Of a DNA stretch of 64,000 nt, positions 8,715 to 17,456 are shown piece by piece. The position numbers and the translations under genes were made by a program. A model generated the notes under the pieces. The model was not told the DNA's origin. It did no database searches and saw nothing but the letters and a program-made list of their open reading frames with translations. Source of the DNA: Erythrobacter sp. EC-HK427 (lineage in GTDB: Bacteria > Pseudomonadota > Alphaproteobacteria > Sphingomonadales > Sphingomonadaceae); assembly GCF_902498745.1 (NCBI RefSeq), contig NZ_LR701479.1, positions 2,807,060 to 2,871,059 of the forward strand, in the 5' to 3' direction. The stretch's first letter is position 1. The number at the start of each line of letters is the position of its first letter.

Positions 8715-9128
8715 ATGGCCATACTCGAATCCCTGATCGGCCCCATCGCCGCGCTGATCGACAAGATTATTCCTGACCCCGAAGCCCGCGAACGCGCCAA
8801 GATCGAACTGATCCGGCTCGAAGGCTCGCAGGAAATGGAAGCGATTACCGCACGACTTTCCGCTATTGTGGCAGAGGCAAACAGTCACGACCCCTGGACG
8901 AGCCGCGCGCGGCCCAGCTTCCTCTATGTCATGTATACGATGATCCTGTTCGCCGTGCCGATGGGCGTGCTTGCCGCCTTCAGTCCGGGGATTGCGCAGG
9001 ATATCGGCGCGGGCATGAACGCCTATCTCGCCGGTCTGCCCGAACCGCTCTACGCGCTGTTTGGCACCGGCTATCTCGGTTACACCGCCGCCCGCCAGTG
9101 GGGCAAGGTGAAGGGCGTGGAACGCTAG
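8715..9128 (+). CDS. 3TM-type holin-family membrane protein
   Basis: 137 residues. A charged amphipathic N-terminal half (to about residue 60) precedes hydrophobic segments around 72-92 and 103-122, and the motif SRARPSFLYVMYTMIL before the first segment resembles the 3TM holin family found in gene transfer agents and prophages. Holins make membrane holes for endolysin release. The ATG at 8715 follows CCGGAGACC, a good ribosome binding site. No endolysin, capsid or other phage gene is nearby, so this could be a domesticated copy, a remnant of a gene transfer agent, or a protein with another membrane function. Confidence 0.7.
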   Translation: MAILESLIGPIAALIDKIIPDPEARERAKIELIRLEGSQEMEAITARLSAIVAEANSHDPWTSRARPSFLYVMYTMILFAVPMGVLAAFSPGIAQDIGAGMNAYLAGLPEPLYALFGTGYLGYTAARQWGKVKGVER

Positions 9129-9152
9129 GACGACATTAACCACGCCGTGCTA

Positions 9153-9180
9153 GGCCCCCTCTCGCGCACAAGAGGGGGCC
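9153..9180 (+). promoter_or_regulatory. Perfect 10-bp hairpin covering a ribosome binding site
   Basis: GGCCCCCTCT (9153-9162) and AGAGGGGGCC (9171-9180) form a perfect stem with an 8-base loop. The right arm contains the purine-rich Shine-Dalgarno stretch for the ATG at 9184, so folding would hide it. There is no T-run, which argues against a simple terminator of the gene ending at 9128, although termination remains possible. Confidence 0.6.
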
Positions 9181-9183
9181 ATC

Positions 9184-9657
9184 ATGTCCATCAGTTCCGC
9201 CTTCAGTAGCCTGTTCGGCATCGCGATGCTGGTGGGCTGCTTCTGGTTCATCGCCACCTTGCAGCAGAAGCGTTGGCGCTGGTTTTCCGACCGCTTCGGC
9301 AAGGCCAACCTGCCCGCCGCAATCGCCACAAGGCCAGTCGGCCCCGTCGTGTTCAGCAGCGCGGCCCATCGCGAACTGATGGCGACCGATTATACGACCT
9401 ATCGCGCGATGACGCTGGGCGTGCACCGCGAAGGCCTCTCGATCGAATGGCGCGGCCCGAATCTCTACCGCAACCCGCCCTTCCTGATCCCGTATGACAG
9501 GATTTCCGCCGCCCCCTCGCGCTGGCCCGATCTCCTGTTCGACACAGTGGCGGTGAGCCACGAGCGTTTGCCTGGCTGCTATCTCATCATGGCCAAAAGC
9601 GATATCGAATGGGCGATCCAGCAGGGTGCCCCGATGAAAATCGGCAAATACGTCTAA
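9184..9657 (+). CDS. Hypothetical protein with one N-terminal membrane segment
   Basis: 157 residues. A hydrophobic segment at about residues 9-25 (FGIAMLVGCFWFIATL) is followed by a basic QQKRWRW stretch and a soluble domain with no motif I recognise. The probable topology is N-terminal anchor with the rest in the cytoplasm, from the positive-inside rule. Its ribosome binding site is inside the hairpin at 9153-9180. It precedes aroQ by 51 bp but is functionally unassigned. Confidence 0.7.
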   Translation: MSISSAFSSLFGIAMLVGCFWFIATLQQKRWRWFSDRFGKANLPAAIATRPVGPVVFSSAAHRELMATDYTTYRAMTLGVHREGLSIEWRGPNLYRNPPFLIPYDRISAAPSRWPDLLFDTVAVSHERLPGCYLIMAKSDIEWAIQQGAPMKIGKYV

Positions 9658-9708
9658 CCAAGCGCGCGGCGGTTGCGCGCTATGCGTCCGGTCTTCTATG
9701 ACGCACGC

Positions 9709-10143
9709 ATGACCGATACAGTAATGATCCTCAACGGCCCCAACCTCAACCTGCTCGGCGTGCGCGAGCCGGAGATATACGGCTCCGAAACGCTCGACGA
9801 TCTGGCAGAACGGGTGGAGGCGAAGGCCAGCGCGCTCGGCCTCACCGTCGATATGCGGCAATCGAACCATGAAGGCCATTTGACCGACTGGCTGCACGAA
9901 GCGCAGGCCGATGGCGTCAAGGCGGTGATCCTCAATGCAGGCGCGCTCACGCATACCAGCCTCGCGCTGTATGATGCGATCAAGTCAATCCGCACCCCGG
10001 TGATCGAAGTGCACATCTCCAACCCCGCCGCGCGCGAGGCCTATCGCCACAAAAGCTATGTCGGCATGGCGGCGCTTGGCTCCATCGCGGGCTTTGGCAC
10101 CTATGGCTACGAGATGGCGCTGGAAGCTGCCGCGCGGCTTTGA
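9709..10143 (+). CDS. aroQ: Type II 3-dehydroquinate dehydratase
   Basis: 144 residues, normal length for the dodecameric type II enzyme. It converts 3-dehydroquinate to 3-dehydroshikimate in the shikimate pathway. Family features are MILNGPNLNLLGVREPEIYG near the N-terminus with the catalytic Tyr, QSNHEGHLTDWLHEA, LNAGALTHTSLALYDAI with the Asn and the Asp lid, and EVHISNPAAREAYRHKSY with the catalytic His. The start is taken as ATG 9709 (MTDTVMILN); ATG 9682 is in frame and possible but adds residues not typical of the family. It is followed by accB and accC, an order common in alphaproteobacteria. Confidence 0.95.
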   Translation: MTDTVMILNGPNLNLLGVREPEIYGSETLDDLAERVEAKASALGLTVDMRQSNHEGHLTDWLHEAQADGVKAVILNAGALTHTSLALYDAIKSIRTPVIEVHISNPAAREAYRHKSYVGMAALGSIAGFGTYGYEMALEAAARL

Positions 10144-10232
10144 ACTGGCTGTAAAGCACGCCATCACCCTTGCTAAGCGGCGCTGGCGGGTCTAGCCCGC
10201 TCGCATTCTTTTGACATCCTGATGGGGAACCC

Positions 10233-10751
10233 ATGCCCGAGAAGAAGGCACCCGCCGCCAACACAGGCGGCATGACGGTCGATCCGAAACTGGTTCGCGA
10301 GCTGGCAGATATGCTGAGCGAAACCGGCCTCACCGAAATTGAAGTGGAAGAAGGCGACAAGCGCATTCGCGTGGCGCGCAATCCGGCAGGGGCCGGCATG
10401 GCGTTCTCGCCTGCGCAGTTCGCCGCGATGGGCGCGGCTCCTATGGCTGCTCCCGCCGCTCCGGCCACACAAACCGCTAACCCTGCCGAACCTCCGGCGG
10501 ATGCGGCAGACGCCCATGAAGGCGCGATCAAATCGCCGATGGTGGGCACCGCCTATCTCACGCCCGAACCCGGTGCGGCCAACTTCGTATCCGTCGGCGA
10601 CAGCGTTAAGAAGGGCGCTACCCTGCTGATCGTCGAAGCGATGAAGGTCATGAACCCGATTGCCGCCGACAAGGATGGCACGGTGAAAGCGGTGCTGATC
10701 GGCAATGGCGAGCCGGTGGAATTTGGCCAACCGCTCGTCGTGCTCGGCTAA
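10233..10751 (+). CDS. accB: Biotin carboxyl carrier protein of acetyl-CoA carboxylase
   Basis: 172 residues. An N-terminal domain ([20 protein letters not shown]) is followed by a Pro/Ala-rich hinge (about 55-95) and a biotinyl domain. The biotinylated lysine is in EAMKVMNPI (about residues 132-140), with Val where many homologues have Leu or Met. It carries carboxybiotin between AccC and the carboxyltransferase in the first step of fatty acid synthesis. It ends 9 bp before accC, so the two are almost certainly co-transcribed. Confidence 0.95.
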   Translation: MPEKKAPAANTGGMTVDPKLVRELADMLSETGLTEIEVEEGDKRIRVARNPAGAGMAFSPAQFAAMGAAPMAAPAAPATQTANPAEPPADAADAHEGAIKSPMVGTAYLTPEPGAANFVSVGDSVKKGATLLIVEAMKVMNPIAADKDGTVKAVLIGNGEPVEFGQPLVVLG

Positions 10752-10760
10752 GGGGCGGAT

Positions 10761-12110
10761 ATGGGCATTTCGCGTATCCTGATCGCCAATCGCGGCGAAA
10801 TCGCGCTGCGCATCCATCGCGCCGCGCATGAGATGGGCATCGAGACGGTGGCGGTGCACTCCACCGCCGATGCCGATGCGATGCACGTGCGGTTGGCCGA
10901 CCATGCCGTATGCATCGGCCCGCCTGCGGCCAAGGACAGCTATCTGAACGTCGCGGCGATCATTTCGGCAGCAGAGATTACCCAGTCCGATGCGATCCAT
11001 CCGGGCTACGGCTTCCTCTCCGAAAACGCGCAATTCGCCGATATTGTCGAAGCGCACGGGATCAAATGGATTGGCCCCAAGCCCGAACATATCCGCACCA
11101 TGGGCGACAAGGTGCAGGCAAAGCAGACCGCCGGTGCGCTCGGCCTGCCGCTGGTGCCCGGCTCCGACGGAGCAATTTCGGACTTCGACGAGATGCGGCG
11201 GATCGCCGACGAGATCGGCTATCCGGTCATCGCCAAGGCCGCTGCGGGCGGCGGCGGGCGCGGGATGCAGGTCATTCCCGATGCGGAATCGATGGAACCG
11301 CTCGTTAAGCGCGCGATGAGCGAGGCCAAGGCCGCGTTTGGTGATGACACCATGTATCTCGAGAAGTATCTCGGCAATCCGCGGCATATCGAGTTCCAGA
11401 TCTTCGGCGATGGTGAAGGCAACGCTATCCATCTGGGCGAGCGCGACTGCTCGCTGCAACGCCGCCACCAGAAGGTGCTGGAAGAAGCACCCTCCCCCGT
11501 CATCACGCCCGCAGAGCGTGAGCGGATGGGCGGCATCGTCGCCAAAGCCATGGCCGATATGGGCTATCGCGGCGCTGGCACGATCGAATTCCTGTGGGAA
11601 GACGGCAAGTTCTACTTCATCGAAATGAACACCCGCCTGCAGGTGGAACATCCCGTCACCGAGGCGATCACCGGGGTCGATCTGGTCCGCGAACAGATCC
11701 GCATTGCCGATGGCAAGAAGCTGTCCGTGGCGCAGGAGGATCTGGAATTCAAAGGCCACGCCATCGAATGCCGGATCAACGCCGAAGACCCGTTCACCTT
11801 CGCGCCCTCTCCCGGCAAGATTAGCTATTACCACCCCGCAGGCGGTATGCACGTGCGCGTCGATAGCGGGCTGTATGCCGGTTACTCCGTCCCTCCCTAT
11901 TACGATTCGATGATCGCCAAGCTGATCGTCTACGGCCGCAACCGCGAAGGCTGCCTGATGCGCCTGCGCCGAGCGCTGGAGGAAATGGTGGTGGAAGGCG
12001 TGAAGACCAACATCCCGCTGCACCAGGAACTGATCCGGCAGGATGATGTGATCAGCGGCGACTACACGATCAAATGGCTGGAAGACTGGCTGGAGACGCG
12101 GGAGGGGTAA
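10761..12110 (+). CDS. accC: Acetyl-CoA carboxylase biotin carboxylase subunit
   Basis: 449 residues, standard length. It carboxylates biotin on AccB using ATP and bicarbonate. Seen in order: [17 protein letters not shown] at the N-terminus, the [14 protein letters not shown] region, the ATP-grasp Gly-rich loop [12 protein letters not shown] (about 157-168), the HIEFQIFGD strand, [20 protein letters not shown] and [16 protein letters not shown] with catalytic Glu, Asn and Arg. It lies 9 bp downstream of accB and converges with the amylase gene 23 bp later. Confidence 0.97.
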   Translation: MGISRILIANRGEIALRIHRAAHEMGIETVAVHSTADADAMHVRLADHAVCIGPPAAKDSYLNVAAIISAAEITQSDAIHPGYGFLSENAQFADIVEAHGIKWIGPKPEHIRTMGDKVQAKQTAGALGLPLVPGSDGAISDFDEMRRIADEIGYPVIAKAAAGGGGRGMQVIPDAESMEPLVKRAMSEAKAAFGDDTMYLEKYLGNPRHIEFQIFGDGEGNAIHLGERDCSLQRRHQKVLEEAPSPVITPAERERMGGIVAKAMADMGYRGAGTIEFLWEDGKFYFIEMNTRLQVEHPVTEAITGVDLVREQIRIADGKKLSVAQEDLEFKGHAIECRINAEDPFTFAPSPGKISYYHPAGGMHVRVDSGLYAGYSVPPYYDSMIAKLIVYGRNREGCLMRLRRALEEMVVEGVKTNIPLHQELIRQDDVISGDYTIKWLEDWLETREG

Positions 12111-12133
12111 GCTCTGGCGGCTGCCGCGATCCG

Positions 12134-13813
12134 CTATTCTCCGGCCAACTCAAGCAAAGCGATGGAACGCGGGGTAGCGAACTGCACGCCGCCGCCAACA
12201 ACGCTGACCTCCTCACCCGAATATGCCTCGCGCAGGCGCGTGCCGTCGGCGAACACGCCGTGCACATCAAGCGCGCCAAACGCCTGATCGGCGAGTCCGA
12301 CAACAACCCTGTCCTCACCCAGCGTGCGCGAGAACACGTAGGGAGACCATGAATGCTCGGTATGCGACCCGGCGCCAATCGCCACGTGTCGCTGCCGGAA
12401 GCGGGCGAGCCGCTGCCAATGCTGAAGGATTGACCGCCCCGCTTCGGTTTCCAGTGCATCCCAGTTCATGAACGAACGCAAGGTCGCATCGCCAACCGCA
12501 CCTTCGACCACCAGGCTGCGGTTCAATTCGTCGCCATAGTAGATTTGTGCGGAACCCGGAGCGAGCATTAGCTTGATGGCGTTTTCGTACGGATTCTCGC
12601 GCCTCGGATCGAGCGGCGACTGGTCGTCATGCGAAGAGATATAGTTCACCAGACCCACCCCACGCAGCGGCCCGCTGGTTTCATTGGCGTAAAGCTGGAA
12701 CAAGTCGGGGATGGGAAGGCGCGCATGGGTGGCAAAACCCATATTGATGAGGCCGTCAAAACCGAAATCGAAGAAATCGACGTGCATATCGCCGTAATCA
12801 TAGTCACGCGTTCCGGCAACCGCATGCTGGAAACCAGCGGCACCGAAGTTGAACACCTCGCCAAACATATAAAAGCCGCTGTCATCCAGCACACCATCGG
12901 GATTGTTTGCCTTCCACTCGGCAAAAGCCAGTTCAGCCTCTGCTTTCAGCGCAGCCCACACCTCTGGATCAACGTGCTTTGCGGTATCGATGCGGAATGC
13001 ATCAACGCCATATTCGCGCACCCAGTCTGTGTTCCATTTGATTAGATAATAGGCGGGTGTGCGGGGATAGCCCGTGCGTTCGAAAGAGGCGTCGAGCTCG
13101 GCAAGCTCCTGCTCCAGCCGGCCCTCCTCGCGCCATTTGGCAAGCAGGTGTTCCGGCACCTCGACAGGCATATCGGATTCTGTCCGGATATCCTGCAGCG
13201 CCGGCACGATCTGGCAGGTCGCTACGCCAGCAAAAGATTGCCAATCGCAATCTGGCCCGCTGCGCACCCAATCCGAAGGCCAAGCGGGATCGCCCGTTTC
13301 GAAGGGTGGCCCGGCATGGTTCACCACCACGTCCACGACCACACGGATTCCCTGCTGGTGCGCCAGTTCCACCATGCGGGCAAATTCCGCTTCGGTGCCA
13401 TAGGCATCGTCCACCTTAGTCCAGTCGCGCGCCCAATAGCCATGAAAGGCGTAGGATCGTCCGAATTCCGAGAATGGCTGGCGCACCTGCTCGATCACCG
13501 GGGTTGTCCAGATGGCGGTGATGCCAAGATCACGGAAGTATCCTGCCTCCAGTTTCTGGATGATCCCCGCGATGTCACCACCCATAAAGGAGCGCAAGGT
13601 ATCGCCATCGGGCTGACGACCATAGGCGCGGTCATTCGACGGATCGCCGTTGGCAAAGCGGTCGGTCATGAGGAAATAGATCGTCGCGTTGCGCCAGAAC
13701 GCGTCGGTCTCAACCTCCTCGGCGGCAACCGCTACGGTCTGCGCATAGGCTCCCACTGGAACGGTCAGCAACGCAGCACAGGCCAGCAACAAACGATGAC
13801 GAAATTTCGGCAT
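12134..13813 (-). CDS. Exported alpha-amylase family glycoside hydrolase (GH13)
   Basis: 559 residues with a signal peptide (MPKFRHRLLLACAALLTV, likely cleavage after GAYAQ). GH13 regions appear in order: DVVVNHAG (region I), DAFRIDTAKHV with the nucleophile Asp (region II), FGEVFN with the acid Glu (III) and SSHDDQS with the transition-state Asp (IV). FLMTDRFANGD near the N-terminus is typical of periplasmic MalS-like enzymes. It should hydrolyse alpha-1,4-glucans in the periplasm or outside. The start at ATG 13813 follows GGGAGA; a longer in-frame upstream reading lacks support. No maltose transporter or TonB receptor is nearby, though a LacI regulator lies 3.6 kb away. Confidence 0.92.
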   Translation of the reverse strand: MPKFRHRLLLACAALLTVPVGAYAQTVAVAAEEVETDAFWRNATIYFLMTDRFANGDPSNDRAYGRQPDGDTLRSFMGGDIAGIIQKLEAGYFRDLGITAIWTTPVIEQVRQPFSEFGRSYAFHGYWARDWTKVDDAYGTEAEFARMVELAHQQGIRVVVDVVVNHAGPPFETGDPAWPSDWVRSGPDCDWQSFAGVATCQIVPALQDIRTESDMPVEVPEHLLAKWREEGRLEQELAELDASFERTGYPRTPAYYLIKWNTDWVREYGVDAFRIDTAKHVDPEVWAALKAEAELAFAEWKANNPDGVLDDSGFYMFGEVFNFGAAGFQHAVAGTRDYDYGDMHVDFFDFGFDGLINMGFATHARLPIPDLFQLYANETSGPLRGVGLVNYISSHDDQSPLDPRRENPYENAIKLMLAPGSAQIYYGDELNRSLVVEGAVGDATLRSFMNWDALETEAGRSILQHWQRLARFRQRHVAIGAGSHTEHSWSPYVFSRTLGEDRVVVGLADQAFGALDVHGVFADGTRLREAYSGEEVSVVGGGVQFATPRSIALLELAGE

Positions 13814-13993
13814 TCCAGCAATCTCCCGGCGACCAAGGGTTATTGGCCTTCGCCCGAAGCGAAGTCCCCTGTGTTCACAAGTGATTGGTAATGCAGCACA
13901 TGCGAAACGAACAGCCTCACGCATTCGTATACTATGCTGAAATCTTGCGCCCCATAGGGATCTAGAGCGCATTCGCTACATAGCTTTGGGCGA

Positions 13994-14455
13994 TCAGATC
14001 GGCACACCCGGCTCGTGCTTGGCGGTGCGGATGGTCAGCGAGGTCTTTACGCTCACCACATTGGGGGCGGGCGTCAGTTTGCTCGTCAGGAATTCCTGGA
14101 AACTTTGTAGATCGCGGCTGACGACTTTCAGGATGAAGTCGATTTCGCCATTGAGCATATGGCATTCGCGCACTTCGGGCAGCGCCTTTATATGGTCTTC
14201 AAAGGCCTTCAGGTCTTCCTCGGCCTGGCTGCGCAGGCTCACCATTGCGAACACGGTGATCGCAAAGCCCAGCTTGGACGGGTCAAGATCGGCGTGGTAG
14301 CCGCGGATGACACCTTCTTCCTCCAGCGCGCGCACGCGGCGCAGGCAAGGCGGCGCGGTCAGGCCGACGCGGCTGGCAAGGTCGACATTGGTTACGCGGC
14401 CTTCTGCCTGCAACTCGGCCAGCAGCTTGCGATCGATTGAATCGAGAGTAGCCAT
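13994..14455 (-). CDS. Lrp/AsnC family transcriptional regulator
   Basis: 153 residues from ATG 14455. An N-terminal winged helix-turn-helix (LDSIDRKLLAELQAEGRVTN then LASRVGLTAPPCLRRVRALEEEGVI) is followed by an alpha/beta RAM domain for amino acid binding (FAITVFAMVSLR, then VRECHMLNGEIDFILKVV). Such proteins form dimers to octamers and usually control amino acid genes, often including their own. The ATG at 14473 is an alternative start. It is divergent from the kinase-like gene, and the 163 bp between them probably holds its autoregulatory site. Confidence 0.92.
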   Translation of the reverse strand: MATLDSIDRKLLAELQAEGRVTNVDLASRVGLTAPPCLRRVRALEEEGVIRGYHADLDPSKLGFAITVFAMVSLRSQAEEDLKAFEDHIKALPEVRECHMLNGEIDFILKVVSRDLQSFQEFLTSKLTPAPNVVSVKTSLTIRTAKHEPGVPI

Positions 14456-14618
14456 TCGCCCCTCTGCTCCCATTGCGTTTTTCCGGGCACAACCCTTGTG
14501 ACAGGAAATATCCGGCACGCTTTATGACAAATAACGGACCGATTGTTGTTTATGCACGCAACTGTCCCCTTTTGCAACGCGGCTGGCAAGACGAATGTTT
14601 GCGCGCGGCAAGCGGTCT

Positions 14619-16343
14619 ATGCGGATAGTGGACGCCCTTAGCCCCCTATCCGCCGGAGCCTTGATGCAATTCGACGATCGCCTTGCCACTGTGCTGCGAA
14701 TGCGCGCAGATAGCGAAGGTGGATTGCGCACGCAGTTCAGGCAGTTGCTGGACTTGCTGGGCACGTCGCCCGAAGGTGCAGATGCGGATTTGCTCAACCG
14801 TGCCTATGCCCGGCTGGGCGAACTGGGTGACGCTATCCCGCAGGAAGAGCAATCGCGCATTTTGCGCGAAGGCAGTTTGCGGCTGCGAGACGTGCGGCTG
14901 GTGAATTTCCTCGCCACGCAAGACGCCAAGCCCGCCGCTTCCGCCATGGCGACCGCGCGGCTGAACGAGGAGGAATGGCTCGCCATCATCCCCGATCTTC
15001 CGGTCAATTCGCGCGGCTTCCTTCGCCACAGGCGCGATCTCTCGCCCAAGGTGCGCGACCTGCTGGCGCGGCTAGGCGTCCGCGATCTGGTTCTGCCCGA
15101 TTCCTCGGGCGGCGCACGCATTACGGCCAAAGACAATGCGCCGCGTGAAGCACCACCGCTCGAATTGTCGCAGGAGGTCGAAGCGGAGACCGCGCCTGCA
15201 ACCGGCGCGCAGGAGGAAATCGGTGCGCTGCTGCGCCGGATTGCGGCTTTCCGTGAGACACGCGGCGCGCGTCCGGTCGCCCCGCGCCTGCCGCTCGATG
15301 ACGAGGAGCCGCAGGCGCCTGTCACCAGCATCGAATTCCGCGCCGATGCGGCAGGCGAAGTCATCTGGGCGGAGGAGCCGCTGGCGGCTCTGCTCGTCGG
15401 CCTGCGCCTCACCGGAGCTCGCGATACCGCCATCGTGCATACGCAGTTGCAAACGCGTAAGGCCTTCGCCGACCGCCAGCCTGTCTGGACAGCTCCCGTC
15501 ACGCTCGCGCTGATGACCGACCTTGGCGGCGAATGGCGCATCGATGCCGCGCCGCTATTCGATCCGCAGACCCGCGCCTTTGCCGGCTATCGCGGATGCC
15601 TGCGCCGCCCGATCCTAGCCGAAGCCGAACAGACCGACAGCCATGGCGACCGGATGCGGCAAGTGCTGCACGAATTGCGCACACCGGTAAACGCGATCCA
15701 GGGCTTTGCCGAGATCATCCAGCAACAACTGTTCGGCCCCGCCCCGCACGAATACCGCGCCCACGCCGCCGCGATCGCGGTCGATGCAGCCAAATTGCTC
15801 GCCGGGTTTGACGAGGTTGACCGGCTGGTAAAGCTGGAAAGCGGCGCACTGACCTTGAGCGAAGGTCAATCCGATATGCGGCAATGCGTCGCCGAGACGG
15901 TGGAGCGCCTGCAAGGGGTCTTGCGCCCGCGCAATGCCGGGTTCTCGCTTAATGTCAGCGGTGACGCGTTCGCCGTCGGGATCGAACGCGGCGAGGTTAT
16001 GGCGATGTGCTGGCGTTTGCTGGCAAGCGCGGCGGCGGCGCTGTCTCCGGGCGAGGATGCCGCTCTGGTGCTCACCAGCAAGGACGGGACGATAACGCTG
16101 GAAATGGATGCGCCGCAGTCCATGCGCGAAGGCGCCGCCGCCGAAACACCCGACACAGGCCGTCCGCGCGCGGTCAGCGCGGGCGCATTCGGCCCGGCCT
16201 TCGCCTTCAAGCTGGCGCAGGCGGAGGCAGAAAATGCGGGAGGCACACTAATTTGTAAATTAAATCGGATAACACTCGCCCTGCCCGCCTTGACCGCCAG
16301 CGATGGCGACTCTAGCGCGGGCTCGGGACGTGCGAGCGGGTAA
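14619..16343 (+). CDS. Histidine kinase-like protein with degenerate ATP-binding domain
   Basis: 574 residues from ATG 14619 (ATG 14595 is also possible). The first half is an unrecognised, largely helical region with an Arg/Glu-rich middle and no membrane segment. A clear H-box VLHELRTPVNAIQGFAEI places the phospho-acceptor at His351. After a normal dimerisation helix, the region where a HATPase domain belongs lacks the N-box Asn (MAMCWRLLASAAAAL) and a DxGxG box (EMDAPQS), though GPAFAFKLAQAEAENAGGTL resembles the last helix-strand. I infer a sensor pseudokinase or phosphotransfer protein rather than an autonomous kinase. No response regulator is adjacent. The deacetylase gene follows after 35 bp and may be co-transcribed. 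Confidence 0.8.
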   Translation: MRIVDALSPLSAGALMQFDDRLATVLRMRADSEGGLRTQFRQLLDLLGTSPEGADADLLNRAYARLGELGDAIPQEEQSRILREGSLRLRDVRLVNFLATQDAKPAASAMATARLNEEEWLAIIPDLPVNSRGFLRHRRDLSPKVRDLLARLGVRDLVLPDSSGGARITAKDNAPREAPPLELSQEVEAETAPATGAQEEIGALLRRIAAFRETRGARPVAPRLPLDDEEPQAPVTSIEFRADAAGEVIWAEEPLAALLVGLRLTGARDTAIVHTQLQTRKAFADRQPVWTAPVTLALMTDLGGEWRIDAAPLFDPQTRAFAGYRGCLRRPILAEAEQTDSHGDRMRQVLHELRTPVNAIQGFAEIIQQQLFGPAPHEYRAHAAAIAVDAAKLLAGFDEVDRLVKLESGALTLSEGQSDMRQCVAETVERLQGVLRPRNAGFSLNVSGDAFAVGIERGEVMAMCWRLLASAAAALSPGEDAALVLTSKDGTITLEMDAPQSMREGAAAETPDTGRPRAVSAGAFGPAFAFKLAQAEAENAGGTLICKLNRITLALPALTASDGDSSAGSGRASG

Positions 16344-16378
16344 CAGCCCGCCAATAATGATGGAGTGCCGCAAAGGCG

Positions 16379-17371
16379 ATGCGCAGGCTGATTGACAAGC
16401 CCTCGGCGGACCACCGTGCCCGGTTCAGAGATCGCATCCCGCGGTTCCTGCTGACCGTCGATACCGAAGAGGAATTCGACTGGGACAAGCCTCTCGCGCG
16501 CGACAGCCAGAGTACCCAGCACGTCAGCCGATTGCAGAAATTTCAGGAGTTCTGCGAGCGAAGCCGGGTGGTGCCGATCTATCTGGTCGACTGGCCCATC
16601 GCCAATTCGCCGCTGGCAGCGGACATCCTGCGCACGCCGCTGGCCGAAGGTCGCGCGGAGATCGGGGTGCAGCTACACCCATGGGTCAACCCTCCGCACG
16701 AGGAGGAGGTGACACAGGCCAATTCCTTCGCGGGCAATCTGCCGCGCGATTTGGAAGCCGCAAAACTGCGCCAGTTGCGCGACCGGATCGAACAGAATTT
16801 CGGCACGGTGCCGCTGATCTATCGTGCGGGCCGCTATGGCTTGGGGCCAAACACCGCCGAATTGCTGGCCGAGAACGGCATCGCCATTGATAGCTCGGTG
16901 CGCCCCAAATTCGACTACTCGGCCACAGGCGGGCCCGATTATCGCGGATTTCCGATCCATCCCTATTGGCTCGACGACGCCAAGACGCTGCTCGAACTGC
17001 CGCTCACCACATCCTTCTGGGGTCTGCTGCGGCGGCAGGGCGAGACGATTTACCCCCGGCTTTGGCGCGCGCCCGCCATGCGCGGCTTGCTCTCGCGCGC
17101 CGGTTTGCTGGAACGGGTTCCGCTCACCCCCGAAGGCACCAGCGCGGATGAGGCCATTCGCGGGATCGACATTGCGCTGGACGATGGCGCGCCGCTGCTC
17201 GTCTTTTCGTTCCACAGCCCGTCGCTCTCGCCCGGCAACACCCCCTATGTCCGCAACGAGGAGGATCTTGACGACCTCTACGACTGGTGGCGGCGGATCT
17301 TCGCCTATTGCGAGCAGCGCGGCGTCAAACCTTCCAGCGTCGCCGATGTGATGATGACGGTAATCCGCTGA
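16379..17371 (+). CDS. WalW-like polysaccharide deacetylase family protein
   Basis: 330 residues, no signal peptide. The motif FLLTVDTEEEFDWD near residues 23-36 supplies the first Asp of a NodB-like fold, and GVQLHPWVNPP (about 97-107) the metal His. YRAGRYGLGPNT and PLLVFSFHSPSLSPG, with another His, complete the core. Members of this subgroup are described as WalW-like proteins linked to cell-surface polysaccharides; the actual substrate is unknown. It lies just downstream of the degenerate kinase and upstream of a LacI regulator. Confidence 0.85.
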   Translation: MRRLIDKPSADHRARFRDRIPRFLLTVDTEEEFDWDKPLARDSQSTQHVSRLQKFQEFCERSRVVPIYLVDWPIANSPLAADILRTPLAEGRAEIGVQLHPWVNPPHEEEVTQANSFAGNLPRDLEAAKLRQLRDRIEQNFGTVPLIYRAGRYGLGPNTAELLAENGIAIDSSVRPKFDYSATGGPDYRGFPIHPYWLDDAKTLLELPLTTSFWGLLRRQGETIYPRLWRAPAMRGLLSRAGLLERVPLTPEGTSADEAIRGIDIALDDGAPLLVFSFHSPSLSPGNTPYVRNEEDLDDLYDWWRRIFAYCEQRGVKPSSVADVMMTVIR

Positions 17372-17456
17372 CTTTTCCCCGGCGTGCCGGTGGCGGCTGG
17401 ATTTTGCGTCCAACCGCGCTAAACTGTGGCAAGAGAGAGGGTTAAGCGGACATCCC

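Noticed and set aside
10173-12023. A 616-codon minus-strand open frame
   Set aside because: It is antisense to accB and accC, both with full catalytic motifs; the frame is open only because of GC-rich codon use.
17372-17456. LacI operator upstream of the regulator gene
   Set aside because: Only a weak TGGA/TCCA pair was seen, too short to support a site.
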